Shown: positions 62,532 to 64,000 of the stretch, piece after piece
Position numbering within the stretch: the stretch's first letter is position 1
Layout of the letters: every line of letters begins with the position of its first letter
Source of the DNA: Anaerolineales bacterium UBA2181
GTDB lineage: Bacteria > Chloroflexota > Anaerolineae > Promineifilales > UBA4811
Direction of reading: 5' to 3'
NCBI GenBank assembly: GCA_002328075.1
Contig: DCVT01000020.1
Location: 6,673-70,672, forward strand
Length of the DNA: 64,000 nt
Notes under the pieces: generated by a model
What the model saw: the letters and a program-made list of their open reading frames with translations, nothing else
Told to the model about the DNA's origin: nothing
Database searches by the model: none
Program-made: the position numbers and the translations under genes

Positions 62532-63677
62532 CTAATAGAGCTCATACTGCACCCACCGGTTCTGCAACCGGAACTGGATGAGCGTGATCAGCAGGATCAG
62601 CACCAGGACGACCCAAGAGATCGCCGAACCGTAGCCAATCTCGTTGAAGCGGAAGGTGGCCCGCCAGAGATAATAGACCAGCGAATAGGCCGACGGCGCC
62701 AGGGTAGCGTTGTCCCGGTAGAGGACGTAGATAGGCTCAAAGATCTGTATCGCCGCGATCATACCGACTATCAGGTTGTAAAAGATGTACGGGGTGATCA
62801 GTGGGAAAGAGATCCTCCAAAAACGTTTCCACGGGCCTGCCCCGTCCACCTCGGCCGCCTCTTGAAGCTCCCTGGGCACGTTGTTCAGCCCGGCCAAAAA
62901 GATGAGCATCATGGTGCCGCAGCCCCAGACCATCAGCAGGATCACCGCCATTTTCGACCACAGGGGCGTCTGTATCCACATGGGGACCCGGTTGGCAGCG
63001 GGAAAGCCAGACGCTATCACTTTGTTGAAAAGGGTGAAATTGCCGTTGTTGATCCCCAGAAAGAAAGCGTTGACAATCTCCACCACGTAAATGACGGCCC
63101 GATTGAGATAGCCGAGAGGAGGAAACCTGGAGAGGGCGCGGATAATCTGATTGACGATGCCGGTGCCGGCGTTCAGCATCAGCCGCCAACAAAGCAGCAC
63201 GGCGGCGTTGAATCCCAGGATGACCGGCAGATAGAAGGCCAATCGGAATACCCTCTCACCACGTTGCTTCTGGTTGAGCAGGACCGCCAGCAGGAGCGCC
63301 GCCGAGATCTGCAGCGGTAGACCGATGACCGTCAAGAATAGGGTATTGACCATGGAACCGCGGAATTCCCTGTCCTCCAGCAGCAGCCGGGTATAGTTCC
63401 GAAAGCCAACCCAGATCGGTGCTTCCGGGATACGGTAATTGGTAAAGCTCCAGTAGAGCGAAGCTGCCATCGGCACAACGACAAAGATCACAAAGCCCAC
63501 GATCCAGGGAGCGGCGAAAAAATACCCGGCAAAGGTGCTGCTCTGGCGCAGGCGTGAGAAACCGGCAAGCCGGGCGACGCCCCTCGCCAGAAAGCCGAGT
63601 CCGAAGCTCGCGACGACGATGAACGCCACGGTGGCCGCGACCGTCAGGAGAGTGTACAGATATGGGTTCTCGGTCAT
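62532..63677 (-). CDS. ABC sugar permease, MalF type, 381 aa
   Basis: Eight membrane segments, an EAA loop (ELQEAAEVDGAGPWKRFWRI) and a long non-membrane loop at about residues 205-245 that is larger than in most family members. It is the first permease after the binding-protein gene; a strong stem-loop stands between the two. Together with the second permease and the enzymes downstream it makes an amino-sugar oligomer uptake system. Confidence 0.9.
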   Translation of the reverse strand: MTENPYLYTLLTVAATVAFIVVASFGLGFLARGVARLAGFSRLRQSSTFAGYFFAAPWIVGFVIFVVVPMAASLYWSFTNYRIPEAPIWVGFRNYTRLLLEDREFRGSMVNTLFLTVIGLPLQISAALLLAVLLNQKQRGERVFRLAFYLPVILGFNAAVLLCWRLMLNAGTGIVNQIIRALSRFPPLGYLNRAVIYVVEIVNAFFLGINNGNFTLFNKVIASGFPAANRVPMWIQTPLWSKMAVILLMVWGCGTMMLIFLAGLNNVPRELQEAAEVDGAGPWKRFWRISFPLITPYIFYNLIVGMIAAIQIFEPIYVLYRDNATLAPSAYSLVYYLWRATFRFNEIGYGSAISWVVLVLILLITLIQFRLQNRWVQYELY

Positions 63678-63691
63678 CTGCTTTTCCCTGT

Positions 63692-63728
63692 GCGGACCTC
63701 ACAGGTCGTCGCCGCCTGTGAGGTCCGC
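63692..63728. promoter_or_regulatory. 14-bp perfect stem-loop between binding-protein and permease genes
   Basis: GCGGACCTCACAGG and CCTGTGAGGTCCGC enclose nine bases. No T run follows in the direction of transcription. In sugar ABC operons such stems protect the binding-protein mRNA so that it is made in excess over the permeases, which is the likely role here. Confidence 0.75.
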
Positions 63729-63773
63729 TGATGGGATGAGGGATTCCTCATCCGACCGATCCATCACCCGGGC

Positions 63774-64000
63774 TTACTGGATGTACCCGCCATCCTGCAA
63801 GACCCGGATGTACTGGACCTGGATGTTCTCCAGGGTCGAATCCACATCCTGCTGGTCGGTGAGCAGCGCGCCCAGCTCCTTCTGCAGGATCTCCTGCAGC
63901 TTGGTCGGCTCGAGGATGCCGGCATAGCCGTAGCTATACTGCGCTGCCAGCTCCGCTTCGCGCGCCAGGACAGGATTGTCGAGGACATACCCCGTCTGGG
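63774..64000 (-). CDS. ABC sugar-binding protein, C-terminal fragment
   Basis: The last 75 codons of a periplasmic binding protein run off the right edge. The end (EPTKLQEILQKELGALLTDQ, then TLENIQVQYIRVLQDGGYIQ) has the alternating helices typical of CUT1 solute-binding proteins. It is the first gene of the transporter operon, and being partial it shows neither its signal peptide nor its ligand residues. Confidence 0.75.
   Translation of the reverse strand, partial: QTGYVLDNPVLAREAELAAQYSYGYAGILEPTKLQEILQKELGALLTDQQDVDSTLENIQVQYIRVLQDGGYIQ

Overview
The window is a 64-kb piece of GC-rich bacterial chromosome, most likely from an uncultured Chloroflexota (Anaerolineae/Caldilineae-like) bacterium. 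I infer this from the mix of a YbhGFSR-like efflux operon, a Reg_prop/Y_Y_Y sensor kinase with a NarL regulator, a stand-alone S23 four-helix-bundle gene, short secreted proteins ending in an LPAVLRG-type tail, and a GH18/GH3 amino-sugar uptake operon. No rRNA, tRNA or CRISPR array was seen. Many genes are broken by frameshifts, single in-frame stops or deletions and IS relics are dense, so this is an accessory, decaying stretch (or, in part, an error-bearing metagenome assembly).

Layout. 1-3.1 kb: acetyltransferase tail, two IS3 relics, a VapBC-like pair with a stop codon inside the toxin, and a DUF4143 ATPase relic. 3.1-11.1 kb: a minus-strand operon of TetR regulator, two ABC-2 permeases, two ATPases and two membrane-fusion proteins, with a clear promoter/operator in front. 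11.4-14.0 kb: pxpA and fused pxpBC (5-oxoprolinase). 14.2-16.9 kb: relics (protein kinase start, duplicated glycosidase tail, inactive transposase, IS3 tail) and an intact IS110 transposase. 16.9-23.7 kb: M28 peptidase, alpha/alpha-toroid protein, ICMT-like methyltransferase, two membrane proteins, trmO fused by deletion to a beta-lactamase-fold tail, and a frameshifted methyltransferase.

24.0-27.5 kb is a compact serine-recombinase element carrying an AbiE toxin-antitoxin pair. Its end sequences recur at 53.4 and 55.6 kb, where they bracket an AlbA_2 (Schlafen-type) gene that splits a DUF1905/YdeI gene in two. The four sites fit attL, attR and a P-P' joint of one recombination system; this is the most interesting observation here. 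28.0-31.2 kb: a decayed IS21 with both ends, itself holding an AT-rich HEGGH membrane-protein gene. 31.3-36.2 kb: pdxA relic, then fragments best read as a ruined BREX-type locus (BrxC-like, PglZ-like, BrxL-like) with a Phd/PIN pair and a C39-like peptidase inside it.

36.4-40.3 kb: lipoprotein glycosidase, a barren stretch, and an amidohydrolase with one in-frame TGA. 40.6-52.7 kb: sensor kinase, S23 gene flanked by inverted heptamer arrays, NarL-type regulator, a receiver-only protein, a 1885-residue S74-chaperone surface protein, and two small envelope proteins; this looks like a signalling unit next to a large adhesin-like product. 55.9-64.0 kb: an orphan protein with the N-terminal signature of eCIS cargo, an alpha/beta hydrolase, and a minus-strand operon of sugar-binding protein, two permeases, GH3 hexosaminidase, GH18 chitinase and a broken SIS isomerase, fitting uptake and breakdown of N-acetylglucosamine oligomers.
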